The notes under the pieces are model-generated. The model had not been told where the DNA came from, searched no databases, and saw nothing but the letters and a program-made list of their open reading frames with translations. Shown here one piece after another: positions 15,814-24,684 of a stretch of DNA of 43,470 bases. The DNA lies in assembly GCA_017460625.1 (NCBI GenBank), contig JAFUAT010000006.1:1-43470 (forward strand), in the 5' to 3' direction. Origin of the DNA: Candidatus Saccharimonadota bacterium (GTDB lineage Bacteria > Patescibacteriota > Saccharimonadia > Saccharimonadales > Saccharimonadaceae). The position numbers and the translations under genes were made by a program. How positions within the stretch are numbered: the stretch's first letter is position 1; every line of letters begins with the position of its first letter.

Positions 15814-15839
15814 AAGCCCGCGTCAAAAGCGGGCTTTTT
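15814..15839 (+). terminator. Intrinsic terminator
   Basis: AAGCCCGC-gtcaaaa-GCGGGCTT followed by TTT, just after the secreted-protein gene. The same eight-base stem recurs at 33196-33218. Confidence 0.9.
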
Positions 15840-15848
15840 GTGCTATAC

Positions 15849-15854
15849 TATATA
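15849..15854 (+). promoter_or_regulatory. Candidate -10 of iscS
   Basis: TATATA exactly six bases before the ATG. Overlapping alternatives TATACT (15844) and TATAAT (15853) make the assignment uncertain. Confidence 0.4.
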
Positions 15855-15860
15855 TAATAT

Positions 15861-16916
15861 ATGGTGTATTTAGATTATGCGGCGACTACGCCGATTTTAC
15901 CTGAAGTAAGCAAAGCGATGAGAAAAGCGGAAACTTTGTTTTTTGCAAACGCATCGGCACTTCATACTCCTGGACATTTGTCTCGTAATGAAATTGAAGA
16001 GTGTCGCGCGATATTGGCAGAAATGATTGGGGCGGACCCTGACGAAATTATTTTTACTTCGGGAGCGAGCGAATCGAACAACACCGTGGTGAGAACTTTT
16101 GAAGGGCACAAAATTATCACTTCTCCGCTTGAGCACCATTCGGTTATAGAAGCGGCAAAGGTGTATGGTGGAGACAAAACTCCTACGCTTTATTCTTTTA
16201 TGCTTGCAAACAACGAAACGGGTGAGATTTTGGAATTGCCTAAGAAAAAACCTAATTCGTTTTACCATTCTGATTTAACTCAAGTGCTTGGCAAGATTCC
16301 GATTGATGTTAAAAAGTTAGGACTAGATTATGCGACATTTTCGGCGCATAAAATTGGTGGGCCAATCGGCGTTGGGGCTTTGTATGTCAAAAAAGATGCG
16401 CCATTTAAACCACTAATAATCGGTGGTTTACAGGAAAACAAACGGCGCGGTGGGACTTATAATACCGTTTCTATAGTTGGTTTTAAAGAGGCTTTAAAAT
16501 ACGCTCGAGATAATTGTATCTGGGAAAAATATGATACAGATGTTCGGAAGCTAAGAGATGCTCTTGCAAAAAGGATTTTAAAGGAGATACCAGGGAGTAG
16601 CTTGAACACGGATATAACCCCTGGTGCATCCTTGCCAAATATTCTGAATGCGTCGTTTAAGGCGGCGGAAGGTGAATCGATTCAGCTGTATTTAGATGCA
16701 GAAGGCATAATTGTCTCGACTGGCTCGGCATGTGCGGCTGGAGATATTAAGCCATCACATGTGCTTATGGCAAAGACTGGCGATGCGGAAGTAGCACATT
16801 CGTCAATTAGGTTTTCTTTTGGGCCAGAGAACACGATGGCTGACGTTGAGAAAACTATGACAGTCTTGCCTGGTGTTATTGATAGATTGCAAAAAATAAG
16901 TACTATCGGTCAGTAG
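15861..16916 (+). CDS. iscS: Cysteine desulfurase
   Basis: 351 residues. PLP enzyme giving sulfur from cysteine for Fe-S clusters and tRNA thiolation. Shows LDYAATTP at the N-terminus, EHHS, the PLP lysine Lys164 in SAHKIGGP, and the active-site loop with Cys291 in STGSACAAG. Shorter than E. coli IscS (404). Its stop codon lies in the left arm of a long inverted repeat shared with the convergent iscU gene, so the desulfurase and scaffold are neighbours facing each other. Confidence 0.93.
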   Translation: MVYLDYAATTPILPEVSKAMRKAETLFFANASALHTPGHLSRNEIEECRAILAEMIGADPDEIIFTSGASESNNTVVRTFEGHKIITSPLEHHSVIEAAKVYGGDKTPTLYSFMLANNETGEILELPKKKPNSFYHSDLTQVLGKIPIDVKKLGLDYATFSAHKIGGPIGVGALYVKKDAPFKPLIIGGLQENKRRGGTYNTVSIVGFKEALKYARDNCIWEKYDTDVRKLRDALAKRILKEIPGSSLNTDITPGASLPNILNASFKAAEGESIQLYLDAEGIIVSTGSACAAGDIKPSHVLMAKTGDAEVAHSSIRFSFGPENTMADVEKTMTVLPGVIDRLQKISTIGQ

Positions 16917-17011
16917 AAGAGAAACGCTAAGCGCGCCCTTCGGGCACGCTCCGGGCCGCTCTGGCCGAGTCTTTATGTCCCTTAGGACGACTTAGCGTTT
17001 CTCTTCTACTG
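16911..17011. repeat. Long inverted repeat joining the ends of iscS and iscU
   Basis: Arms 16911-16931 and 16991-17011 are perfectly complementary over 21 bp; pairing continues outward for several bases with two mismatches. The iscS stop lies in the left arm and the iscU stop in the right arm. The GC-rich interior has smaller hairpins (GCCC-ttc-GGGC; GGCC-gctct-GGCC; GTCC-ctta-GGAC). Probably a bidirectional terminator or RNA-stability element; its origin is unclear. Confidence 0.85.
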
Positions 17012-17402
17012 TACGATACTTTTCGATTGCGTCTTTTAAGGCGTCGTGGCCTAGGATGGAGCAATGAAATTTGTGTTTAGGCAGGGTACCAAGATAATCG
17101 TCGATATCTTTGGCGGTGATTTTTAGTGCATCGTCTAGAGTTTTTCCCTTGGCTATCTCAGAGAGAGCAGAAGTAGATGCTATAGCCGAAGCACAGCCAT
17201 AAGTCTTCCACCGGATGTCTTTTATGGTGTCGGTTTTTTTATCAACTTTGATATACATTTTCATTTGATCACCGCAGATAGGGTTGCCGACTAAGCCAAC
17301 GGCGTCATATTTGAAATTGGACTCATCGCCCATTAAAAAATTCCGAGGATTTAAGAAATGATCCTTTACAATGTCTGAATATACCCAATCTTGGCTCTCC
17401 AT
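16992..17402 (-). CDS. iscU: Fe-S cluster assembly scaffold IscU
   Basis: 136 residues. Scaffold on which the Fe-S cluster is built with sulfur from IscS. The three ligand cysteines are Cys43 (GNPICGD), Cys70 (YGCASAIAS) and Cys114 (HCSILG). The length and the lack of an internal insertion fit IscU rather than SufU. TGA-TAAAAT with six bases to the ATG suggests a leaderless transcript. Divergent from gpsA with 36 bp between starts. Confidence 0.92.
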   Translation of the reverse strand: MESQDWVYSDIVKDHFLNPRNFLMGDESNFKYDAVGLVGNPICGDQMKMYIKVDKKTDTIKDIRWKTYGCASAIASTSALSEIAKGKTLDDALKITAKDIDDYLGTLPKHKFHCSILGHDALKDAIEKYRTVEEKR

Positions 17403-17408
17403 AGCTAT

Positions 17409-17432
17409 ATTTTATCACAAAAATGCTATAAT
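17409..17432. promoter_or_regulatory. Back-to-back leaderless promoters of iscU (minus) and gpsA (plus)
   Basis: Minus strand TGA-TAAAAT (17417..17409) six bases before the iscU ATG; plus strand TGC-TATAAT (17424-17432) six bases before the gpsA ATG at 17439. Only 12 bp separate the hexamers, so polymerases at the two sites would clash. Confidence 0.65.
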
Positions 17433-17438
17433 AAGTGT

Positions 17439-18230
17439 ATGAAGATAGCGATTTTAGGTGCAGGGGCGTTTGGTACGGCGCTCGGCGAGATTTTGGCCGG
17501 TAAAGGCTATGACATTGATTATTACGATTCAAAGCTAGAACGTGAGAGCCTTGCTCATGTGCTTTCAGATACAAAATATATTGTGCTTGCGGTGCCTTCG
17601 ATGGCGGCGCCGTATCTTTTGCCGTATTTGCCAACAGAAAAGCCATTAGTTGTTACTACAAAAGGTTTTTTGGACGAGCATAACTTCCGTAATTTTAAGG
17701 ATTACATGATACTTAGCGGTCCTGGATTTGCAGCCGATATTAAAGCGCATAAACCTACACTTTTAACTGCTACAGATGAGAGAATCAAGGATTTGTTTGA
17801 GACTGAATATTTAAGCTTTGATTATACGCCTGACAAAAAAGGCGTTTTGATGTGTGGGGCACTTAAAAATATCTATGCGCTTTATGCTGGATTTCTAGAT
17901 TTGAAACCAGGAGATGTGGCACACGAAAAATATTTAACAGATGTGGCGGAAGAAATGAAGGCGCTTCTTATAGTTAACGGGGCGGATGGTAAAACCGTGG
18001 ATTTGTCTTGTGGCAAGGGCGATTTAAGGCTAACTTGTGACTATCCTTCTCGAAATTACGAGTTTGGACAGATTCTGAGAGAGAATTCATCTGCCCATCC
18101 AGAAAAGACTGTGGAAGGGTTGACTGCGCTGTCTAAAGTTAAACGTGGCGAAATAATTGTCCCTGAAACTGCGTTAATTCTTCGTAAATTGATGACCACC
18201 AGTGATGACTGGAATTCAGGAGAAAAGTAA
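17439..18230 (+). CDS. gpsA: Glycerol-3-phosphate dehydrogenase (NAD(P)+)
   Basis: 263 residues, short against about 330 for E. coli. Makes sn-glycerol 3-phosphate for phospholipids. Rossmann motif GAGAFGTALG at the N-terminus, LSGPGFAADI corresponding to the GPSFA motif, and catalytic lysine in CGALKNIYAL. The N-terminal domain appears trimmed between the nucleotide-binding strands. The stop overlaps the next ATG (TAATG), so translation is coupled to the helicase gene. Confidence 0.9.
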   Translation: MKIAILGAGAFGTALGEILAGKGYDIDYYDSKLERESLAHVLSDTKYIVLAVPSMAAPYLLPYLPTEKPLVVTTKGFLDEHNFRNFKDYMILSGPGFAADIKAHKPTLLTATDERIKDLFETEYLSFDYTPDKKGVLMCGALKNIYALYAGFLDLKPGDVAHEKYLTDVAEEMKALLIVNGADGKTVDLSCGKGDLRLTCDYPSRNYEFGQILRENSSAHPEKTVEGLTALSKVKRGEIIVPETALILRKLMTTSDDWNSGEK

Positions 18231-21200
18231 TGGGTTTAAATGAGCGTCAAAAACAAGCTGTCGAATATTTATCTGGGCCGCTTCTAGTTCTAGCTGGGCC
18301 TGGTACAGGCAAAACTCAGCTTTTATCTCATAAAGTAAAATATATTTTAGAAAATACCGATACCGGTCCAGAAAATATTCTCTGCCTTACTTTTACTGAG
18401 TCGGGCGCGTCAAATATGCGCGAGCGTCTCAAATCTTTGATAGGCAAGGAGTCAGTAAAAGTAAATGTAGATACTTACCATGCTTTTGGACAAAACATTT
18501 TGGCGCAATATAAAAATTTTTCCGCTGACTATACTAGAAGATTGGAATCGCCAGTTGATGAAGTTGCTCAGTATAAAATTGTAAAATCTTTGCAAGCAGA
18601 TTTGCCTGCTACAGATATTCTGGCGGGGGATAACGTAAAAGATATCATCAGTGTTATTTCCGAGGCAAAATCAGCTGGGCTCAGTGGAGAAGATTTGGAG
18701 AAAATTGCAAAACAAAACATCGAAGATTCTGAAGTTTTAACTAGCGCAATTTCGCCTCTACTTCTAAATATCGTTCCGAGAGCTTTTAAAGAATCTTATG
18801 AAAATGCTTACCTTCCAATTTATGAGATTTTGAAGGATTATATAGAAACTGCGCCGATTTTGAAGAATATTGAGCGTTCTATTACTGGAATGGCTAGAGA
18901 ACTAAAAACTGCTATTTCAGAGGCTGAATCGACGAAGAAAATCACGCCGCTTTCGGGTTGGAAGAATGCATATTTTGAAAAGGACGGGGATGGGAATTTT
19001 CGCTTGAACGATCGGATTGCCAATAAAAAGCTTAAATCTGTTGCTGTAATTATGCAAAAATACCAAAAGTATTTAGAAGAAAATGGATTATTTGACTTTG
19101 ATGATATGATTATGGAGGCCTTGAGAGCCTTAAAAGAAGACAAAGCATTTCTAGAGACTTTGCAGGAAAAATATCAGTTTATTATGCTCGACGAGTTTCA
19201 GGATACTAATCCGGTGCAGTTTGCAATTATTAAGGAACTGACTAATTATGAAAAGCCGCTAATTATGGCGGTCGGTGACGATGACCAAGCGATTTATGAA
19301 TTTCAGGGAGCAATGGCGACGAATTTGTCGGAATTTCAAAAACATTATGGGGCGGAGACTTTGGTTTTGACTGAGAACTATCGTAGCACGCAGGAGATTT
19401 TGGATTTTTCTAGATGTGTGATTGAGCAGGCGCCAAACCGATTTTTGAATGATAAAAAACTAATTGCTAAGCATAAAAATCCGACCAGGTCTCAGATTTT
19501 TAGATTTGAATTTTTGTCTTCTGACCAAGAATATAGTTTTATAGCTGAGAAAATCGCCGAGCTGGTTCATTCAGGAATTAGTCAAAATGAAATTGCAATC
19601 ATTTCTTCGAAACATAAATATTTTATGCCACTTCTTACTTTTCTAAAAGAATACCCTGAGATTAAAATTGCCTACGAAAGACGCGATAATTTGTTAGAAG
19701 ACGCTAAAATGCATGAGATTATTACGATTTTAAGATTGGCTCAGGAGATCGCAAGTGAGAAAAAACCAACAGTGTCGATTTTGGAGATTTTGTCTTATCC
19801 ATGGCTCAATGTGCCAACGCTCGAAGCAATTAGACTTGTTGGAAATGCTAGAGATGCGCATAAGAGCGTATTTGAATACCTTTTGAATCTTGACGATATG
19901 TCTGACTCGCTTCGAGATGCGGTTGATTTTATTGCTAAGCTGTCCCAAATGGCTTTAAATGAGCCGCTTGAAAATGTGATTCAGACAGTCGCTAATAAAA
20001 TGCAGATTGAAAATCTTGACCCGGTAGAAATGTTTAGATTTTATGAAAATTTGGCGGCTTTAAGAGCAAAACTAATAAAATATGCTGGAGAGAAACCACT
20101 TAGGGTTCTTGACCTGATTGAACTTGCCGATGATTATACTGCTGCAGGGATGCAGCTTACAATGCACAGCCCTTATAGAGATGCAGACGAAGCGGTGCAG
20201 GTTCTATCTGCTCATAAAGCAAAGGGACTTGAGTTCGAATACGTGTTTATTATTTCGGCTGACCATATGTGTTGGGGTAAGGGGAAGGGCAATAACAATC
20301 TACTTAGTTTACCAAAGAATTTGGTGCAAATCCGCCACACGGGCGTTTCTGATGGCGAGCAAATCCGACTTCTCTACGTGGCGCTTACTCGAGCAAAGCA
20401 AACGCTTTTTATTACCAATTCGCTGCATGATTTTGCGGGGAAAGCACCAGATAGGCTAGAGTATTTTGATGAGAAGATTGAGAAGCTAGACAATAACCGA
20501 GAGATTGTTTCTTCGCCGTTTTTGCCTACAAAAGTTGTTGAGACGCGCTACTTGGTTTCTATAACTGATAAAAATTTAACTCGCGGTCTTAAAAATTATT
20601 TGACGACATTTGCGGGCAATTCTTTAGACTTAAGAAGCGTATATAAAGAACGAGTAAAAAATTATCGAATGTCCGCCTCGTCTCTTACGTCTTTTATCGA
20701 CATTGTAAATGCTGGTCCACAGGATTTCTTTAGAAACTACATTCTGCGGGCAGAAATGCAGCCAGAAGACGAGTCACTAGCGCTTGGAAATTTAATGCAT
20801 GCGACTTTTGAACAGGTGACAAATAGTGGTATGTCTGACGCGGCGGCGGTAGAATATTATCTTTCTGAGCTAGAAAAAAGAGATTTGCCCGAAAATTTAA
20901 AATCACGAATTCGCGAAAAAGGTCCTTTAGAGTTAAAAATAGCGCTTTCTGCTTTTTCGAATGTAATTCGTAAGGGGAAAGCGGAAGTAGATTTTTCTTT
21001 TGAGCATTTAAACATTGGCGGAGTACCTGTGACGGGCAAAATTGACCATATTGTGGTTAATGAAGAACAAAAAACTATTGAAATTTTTGATTTTAAGACT
21101 GGAAAGTATCATAAGGAACGCTGGGCTTCGCATCCAACCCTATACAAATACATGCTACAGCTTGGCTTTTATAAATTACTTTTAAATAATTCACCGACTT

Positions 21201-21457
21201 ATGCTAAATATAAGGTAGAAAAGGCGCATATCTTGTTTGTGCGACCAGATAATGACGGCGAAGTATATGATAAGGTTTATGAGTTTGATTTTGACGCCGA
21301 AAAAGAGCTTTTAGAACTTATGCAGGCTGTTTTTGCGGAAATTTCTTCGCTCCGGTTTATGGATGACCCAGAAATATTTATACCGGCAAGTAAAGACTAC
21401 AAAATTAAAGATATTAAAGATTTCATCGCGCTTTTGCTTGCAAAAAATCCCCAATGA
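18230..21457 (+). CDS. UvrD/PcrA-type helicase fused to a RecB-like nuclease domain
   Basis: 1075 residues. Superfamily 1A helicase: Walker A AGPGTGKT (about 22-29), the LDEFQDTNPVQ Walker B, GDDDQAIYEFQGA, and VLSAHKAKGLEFEYVFI with LLYVALTRAK in the 2B/2A part. The C-terminal 300 residues form a PDDEXK_1-type nuclease with LMHATFEQV, KIDHIVV, FDFKTGK and the QLGFYK box. This layout suits double-strand end resection or repair, similar to AddA/AddB functions in one chain. Substrate specificity is not visible. Confidence 0.92.
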   Translation: MGLNERQKQAVEYLSGPLLVLAGPGTGKTQLLSHKVKYILENTDTGPENILCLTFTESGASNMRERLKSLIGKESVKVNVDTYHAFGQNILAQYKNFSADYTRRLESPVDEVAQYKIVKSLQADLPATDILAGDNVKDIISVISEAKSAGLSGEDLEKIAKQNIEDSEVLTSAISPLLLNIVPRAFKESYENAYLPIYEILKDYIETAPILKNIERSITGMARELKTAISEAESTKKITPLSGWKNAYFEKDGDGNFRLNDRIANKKLKSVAVIMQKYQKYLEENGLFDFDDMIMEALRALKEDKAFLETLQEKYQFIMLDEFQDTNPVQFAIIKELTNYEKPLIMAVGDDDQAIYEFQGAMATNLSEFQKHYGAETLVLTENYRSTQEILDFSRCVIEQAPNRFLNDKKLIAKHKNPTRSQIFRFEFLSSDQEYSFIAEKIAELVHSGISQNEIAIISSKHKYFMPLLTFLKEYPEIKIAYERRDNLLEDAKMHEIITILRLAQEIASEKKPTVSILEILSYPWLNVPTLEAIRLVGNARDAHKSVFEYLLNLDDMSDSLRDAVDFIAKLSQMALNEPLENVIQTVANKMQIENLDPVEMFRFYENLAALRAKLIKYAGEKPLRVLDLIELADDYTAAGMQLTMHSPYRDADEAVQVLSAHKAKGLEFEYVFIISADHMCWGKGKGNNNLLSLPKNLVQIRHTGVSDGEQIRLLYVALTRAKQTLFITNSLHDFAGKAPDRLEYFDEKIEKLDNNREIVSSPFLPTKVVETRYLVSITDKNLTRGLKNYLTTFAGNSLDLRSVYKERVKNYRMSASSLTSFIDIVNAGPQDFFRNYILRAEMQPEDESLALGNLMHATFEQVTNSGMSDAAAVEYYLSELEKRDLPENLKSRIREKGPLELKIALSAFSNVIRKGKAEVDFSFEHLNIGGVPVTGKIDHIVVNEEQKTIEIFDFKTGKYHKERWASHPTLYKYMLQLGFYKLLLNNSPTYAKYKVEKAHILFVRPDNDGEVYDKVYEFDFDAEKELLELMQAVFAEISSLRFMDDPEIFIPASKDYKIKDIKDFIALLLAKNPQ

Positions 21458-21511
21458 TAGTAAAATATGTTGATAGTACCTTAAAATGATTTTTTGAAAG
21501 GAGGTGATAAT

Positions 21512-21628
21512 ATGCGTCCGAGATTTAGAGTCCCGGTAAGGTGTATTAATTTTCCTTGCCCGAGATGTGGCAAAGTGTTCCTGACACAGATGCAGCTTGC
21601 AATACATGTTATATCTTGTGGTTCATAG
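21512..21628 (+). CDS. 38-residue zinc-finger peptide
   Basis: ATG preceded by AAAGGAGGTGATAAT, an almost full-length complement of the 16S 3' end. The product has two arginine- and proline-rich starts, then C-P-R-C-G-K-V-F, a 12-residue spacer, His and Cys (C-x2-C-x12-H-x3-C), a compact C2HC finger, ending after GlyS. A terminator follows at 21692. No family is recognised. The strong initiation site and the complete finger make a real gene likely, perhaps a small nucleic-acid-binding protein. Confidence 0.7.
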   Translation: MRPRFRVPVRCINFPCPRCGKVFLTQMQLAIHVISCGS

Positions 21629-21691
21629 GTTACACCTTTGCTATTTTTACACAGAACTATTAACGGCCGTTTCAGAAAATCATATTTCACT

Positions 21692-21720
21692 AGAGCCCCA
21701 GCACTATCCGGGGCTCTTTT
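21692..21720 (+). terminator. Intrinsic terminator
   Basis: AGAGCCCC-agcactatcc-GGGGCTCT followed by TTT, 63 bases after the zinc-finger peptide stop. Confidence 0.88.
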
Positions 21721-21730
21721 AATTTTACCC

Positions 21731-21759
21731 TTGAAAGTTATAAAGATTTGTGGTAAAAT
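21731..21759 (+). promoter_or_regulatory. Promoter of rpmG
   Basis: TTGAAA (21731-21736), 17-bp spacer, TGG-extended TAAAAT (21754-21759). The leader before the ATG would be only about four bases. Confidence 0.65.
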
Positions 21760-21769
21760 AGGTATAATT

Positions 21770-21979
21770 ATGGCAAAGAAGAATAATACAAAGCGTAAAC
21801 TTGTCGGGCTAGTTTCGGAAGAATCTGGTGTTAGAGCTTATTATACAAAGAAGAACACTATGAATACCCCAGATAAGCTAAGTCTTAGAAAGTACGATCC
21901 AGTGCTTAGAAAGCATGTTGTATTTACGGAGACTAAGAAAAATCTTGGCCGAAACGAAGTCAAGGAAAAGAAGCGTTAA
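21770..21979 (+). CDS. rpmG: Ribosomal protein bL33
   Basis: 69 residues. The core [25 protein letters not shown] is the bL33 signature. It lacks the CxxC pairs of zinc-binding bL33 forms. A Lys/Arg tail of about ten residues extends beyond the usual end. The ATG at 21770 is taken because the rpmG promoter lies directly upstream. Confidence 0.93.
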   Translation: MAKKNNTKRKLVGLVSEESGVRAYYTKKNTMNTPDKLSLRKYDPVLRKHVVFTETKKNLGRNEVKEKKR

Positions 21980-21982
21980 ACC

Positions 21983-22013
21983 AAACACCTGCAGAATATG
22001 CAGGTGTTTTTTG
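21983..22013. terminator. Terminator between rpmG and the GH57 gene
   Basis: AAACACCTGCA-gaata-TGCAGGTGTTT followed by TTT in the plus direction. The minus strand has a short A/T flank, so it may also end GH57 transcripts. Confidence 0.88.
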
Positions 22014-22035
22014 GTCTATATATTATATAGTGTGT

Positions 22036-23238
22036 TTATCTTTCTTTTAGTTTTAGACGGTAAGCGATATCTCTCAGGACGTTCATAAAATACATGTATG
22101 ATTCGTATGGAGAGGCATAGGCCGAAAAGTAAGCGTGGACGTCGCCATCGTGCCAGTATTTGGTGCACATAGAATATGGATGATCGGAGGTGGTGAGATA
22201 GCGCCAATCGGAAATTATTTTTTCGTCTTTAGTGTCTAAAATTCGGGTTCTTAGCGCGTATAGTTCTTTCATGGCACTTTCTTGCATTGGATTAGAAAGC
22301 CAGGCTGATAAATCGCGCTCGGTATCAGCCCAAGTGACGGTGCTTGGCATTGAGATTTCGCCGTCTGGAGCGGAAAGGTTAGCTGCTTCTGAAACAGTTA
22401 CGAATTTGTTTTCGTATTCTTTTAGCCACGATTCTATCAGTTTATCCATAAATTCAAAAATACCTGTATCGACCCATTGATGTTCGCCAAAAGTTTCAAA
22501 ATCCATGAATAGATTGATAAGATTGCCCTGAAGGCAGTCCATATCTAGCCAATTTTGGTATTTTTTGACGGTCAAAGGAAATTCTTTCCAACTTCGGTCG
22601 GAAAAACGAAAGGCGATGTCATCGGATAAACGGTAGTTTTTTAGAAGAAGTTTTAGATTGTTGCAACCAGTCGGGCGATAAACGTAATTTGGGCTTTTGC
22701 CGTTTAAAATTTTGTCCCAACCTTCAGCAAGGATAACATCATAGCCCTTTTCTTCGGCCCAGTGAGCTAACTCGTCATTGTAGGCTAGCTCGGTATTTCT
22801 AAAGGCTTTTGGAGTGACACCGAAGTATTCTTGGATTTTCTTGGTATGTAAATTAACTTGAGAATTGAATTCTTCTTTATCAAAGAAAAATGCTAGGGAA
22901 TGATAATATGTTTCGCCGACAATTTCGGCTTGACCACGAGCAACCATCCGGCGAATCTGAGCAATTAAATCTGGCGCCCAAGCGTAGGCTTGCTCTAGCC
23001 ATGTGCCGGTGATAGAGAAAGACACTTTGAAATCTGGGTGGGCTTGCATGTTTTTTTCGAGAAGATTTAACATTGGGCGATAAGATTTTTTCATGACCTT
23101 TTCGAAGATGCGCTTGTTAGACTGACGGCCGCTGTAATCATCATTAAAATAGTTTGAATCGTTTCCGACTTCAAAAACTGAGTACTGTCGGTAGCGGACA
23201 GGCTGATGAATGTGTAAATATAAACAAATTGCTCGCAC
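22036..23238 (-). CDS. Glycoside hydrolase family 57 (alpha-amylase type)
   Basis: 400 residues. Acts on alpha-1,4-glucans. The GH57 hallmarks are the N-terminal LHIHQPVRY, the nucleophile region AFRNTELAYNDELA and the acid motif MDFETFGEH. It begins at GTG, five bases after the stop of the glycosyltransferase gene, so the two form one operon that most likely makes or turns over a glycogen-like polymer. The exact activity (amylase, branching or 4-alpha-glucanotransferase) cannot be told. Confidence 0.9.
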   Translation of the reverse strand: MRAICLYLHIHQPVRYRQYSVFEVGNDSNYFNDDYSGRQSNKRIFEKVMKKSYRPMLNLLEKNMQAHPDFKVSFSITGTWLEQAYAWAPDLIAQIRRMVARGQAEIVGETYYHSLAFFFDKEEFNSQVNLHTKKIQEYFGVTPKAFRNTELAYNDELAHWAEEKGYDVILAEGWDKILNGKSPNYVYRPTGCNNLKLLLKNYRLSDDIAFRFSDRSWKEFPLTVKKYQNWLDMDCLQGNLINLFMDFETFGEHQWVDTGIFEFMDKLIESWLKEYENKFVTVSEAANLSAPDGEISMPSTVTWADTERDLSAWLSNPMQESAMKELYALRTRILDTKDEKIISDWRYLTTSDHPYSMCTKYWHDGDVHAYFSAYASPYESYMYFMNVLRDIAYRLKLKER

Positions 23239-23243
23239 CTTGA

Positions 23244-24464
23244 TTAACCCTTATGTTTTACTTTATTATATACCTTTTCACATCTTCTCGCAACTTTGTC
23301 CCAAGAGATTTTGTTGTACTCGTGGCTGACGTTTTTTTGCAAAAATGTTTTTAGAGCATCACTCGTAGAGATGGCGACAATTTCATCGGCGAGCTTGTCT
23401 TCGTCCCAAAAATCATACTTCATTGCAGACCAGATTACTTCTGAGACACCAGATTGATTGGTGAGAATTAGAGCGTCGCCGTGGTGGGCCGCCTCGAGCG
23501 CTGTAAGACCGAAAGGCTCAGAGACTGAGCTCATAACGAAGATGTCGGATAATGTGTAGATATCTCGGAGCCTTGAACCACGGATAAAACCAGTAAATAA
23601 TACATTTTTTGAAATACCGAGCGCGGCGGCGAGTGAGATTAGGCGGTTCCTTTCTTCGCCATCCCCAGCAAAAACAAAGAGAAGCTTGGGATTTTTTGAA
23701 ATGGCTTTGGCGGCGGCTTGCATTAAGAACTCAAGCCCTTTTTGGATAGTGAAACGCCCAACGGTTGAAACGATGGTGTAGCCGGATTCTTTTAAGTCGG
23801 TGATATATTTATAAATATGCTCGTCACAATGATAATCAGTTTTATAATATGATTCGTCTAATGAATTATAAATCACGTCGATTTTTTCAAGCGGGATTTG
23901 ATATTTTTCGTGGATGATATTTTTGGTGGCTTCAGACACTGCGATGATTTTGTCGGCCAAAATTAAACCTTCTTTTTCGATTTCATGAATCAAAGGATTG
24001 CCAGTGTGCATGCCCGCGCGGTCATATTCAGTGGCATGGACATGTGCTACAAGCGGCAAACCGTAATGTTTTTTGGCTAAAATACCTGCTTCGTAAGTTA
24101 GCCAATCATGAGCATGAACAACGTCTGGTTTAAAATCCATTAGATATTTATCGACAAATTCTTGATAGCTTTCTTGGATGTCGCGGATTGAAAGCATATC
24201 AGGTCGATCGATTGATGGAATGATTTTTTTCTCTACATCTAGCGAGCTATAGGCGCCGCCACCGTAGCGATGGATTGGATCAATTGGAGTTGCATTTAGG
24301 ACATGCATAAAATCAGTATCAGGATGCTTGGCGGTGTAGGGAACGACGAAGTCGATATCTTCGCCTAAGTCAGCAAGAGCGTGCGCCATATTTAAACAGG
24401 CGACGCCAAGTCCTCCACTATTGTGAGGTGGTAATTCCCAACCTAGCATTAGTATTTTCATCAT
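23244..24464 (-). CDS. GT4-family glycosyltransferase (glycogen/starch-synthase-like)
   Basis: 406 residues, GT-B fold. N-terminal ILMLGWELPPHNSGGLGVAC is typical of glycogen-synthase-like GT4/GT5 enzymes (glycine loop for the donor); VHAHDWLTYEAGILAK and the C-terminal donor site SVSEPFGLTALEAAHHG (E-x7-E type) follow. Two ATG codons in tandem (24464, 24461) follow TATAAT at five and eight bases. First gene of the operon with GH57. Confidence 0.9.
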   Translation of the reverse strand: MMKILMLGWELPPHNSGGLGVACLNMAHALADLGEDIDFVVPYTAKHPDTDFMHVLNATPIDPIHRYGGGAYSSLDVEKKIIPSIDRPDMLSIRDIQESYQEFVDKYLMDFKPDVVHAHDWLTYEAGILAKKHYGLPLVAHVHATEYDRAGMHTGNPLIHEIEKEGLILADKIIAVSEATKNIIHEKYQIPLEKIDVIYNSLDESYYKTDYHCDEHIYKYITDLKESGYTIVSTVGRFTIQKGLEFLMQAAAKAISKNPKLLFVFAGDGEERNRLISLAAALGISKNVLFTGFIRGSRLRDIYTLSDIFVMSSVSEPFGLTALEAAHHGDALILTNQSGVSEVIWSAMKYDFWDEDKLADEIVAISTSDALKTFLQKNVSHEYNKISWDKVARRCEKVYNKVKHKG

Positions 24465-24469
24465 TTATT

Positions 24470-24478
24470 ATTATATCA
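24470..24478 (-). promoter_or_regulatory. Extended -10 promoter of the GT4-GH57 operon
   Basis: TGA-TATAAT on the minus strand, five bases before the first and eight before the second ATG. Confidence 0.6.
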
Positions 24479-24497
24479 TACTTATGGCAAAATAAAA

Positions 24498-24659
24498 ATT
24501 CAAAATACTGTTTTTCTCATCGTTAAAATTTCGCCAAGATATTTTTTACAACATCAGGCTGATTTTTGGCTTTGTAACAAGTTCAAAGTCCGAAAATCGT
24601 GAAGTTGTAAAAAATATATGGGAAATTTTAAATGACTCGAAGAAATAGTTATTTTGAAT
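24498..24659. repeat. 162-bp imperfect inverted repeat (long hairpin)
   Basis: Arms of about 75 bp pair almost end to end: ATTCAAAATA (24498) with its complement at 24650-24659, TTAAAATTT (24523) with 24623-24631, ATATTTTTTACAAC (24539-24552) with 24604-24617, and GATTTTTGGCTTTG with CAAAGTCCGAAAATC further in, leaving a loop of about nine bases. It fills the gap between tRNA-Trp and the GT4 promoter. No gene is visible in it. Confidence 0.85.
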
Positions 24660-24684
24660 TTTACTAGGCGAAAATAATATGATT

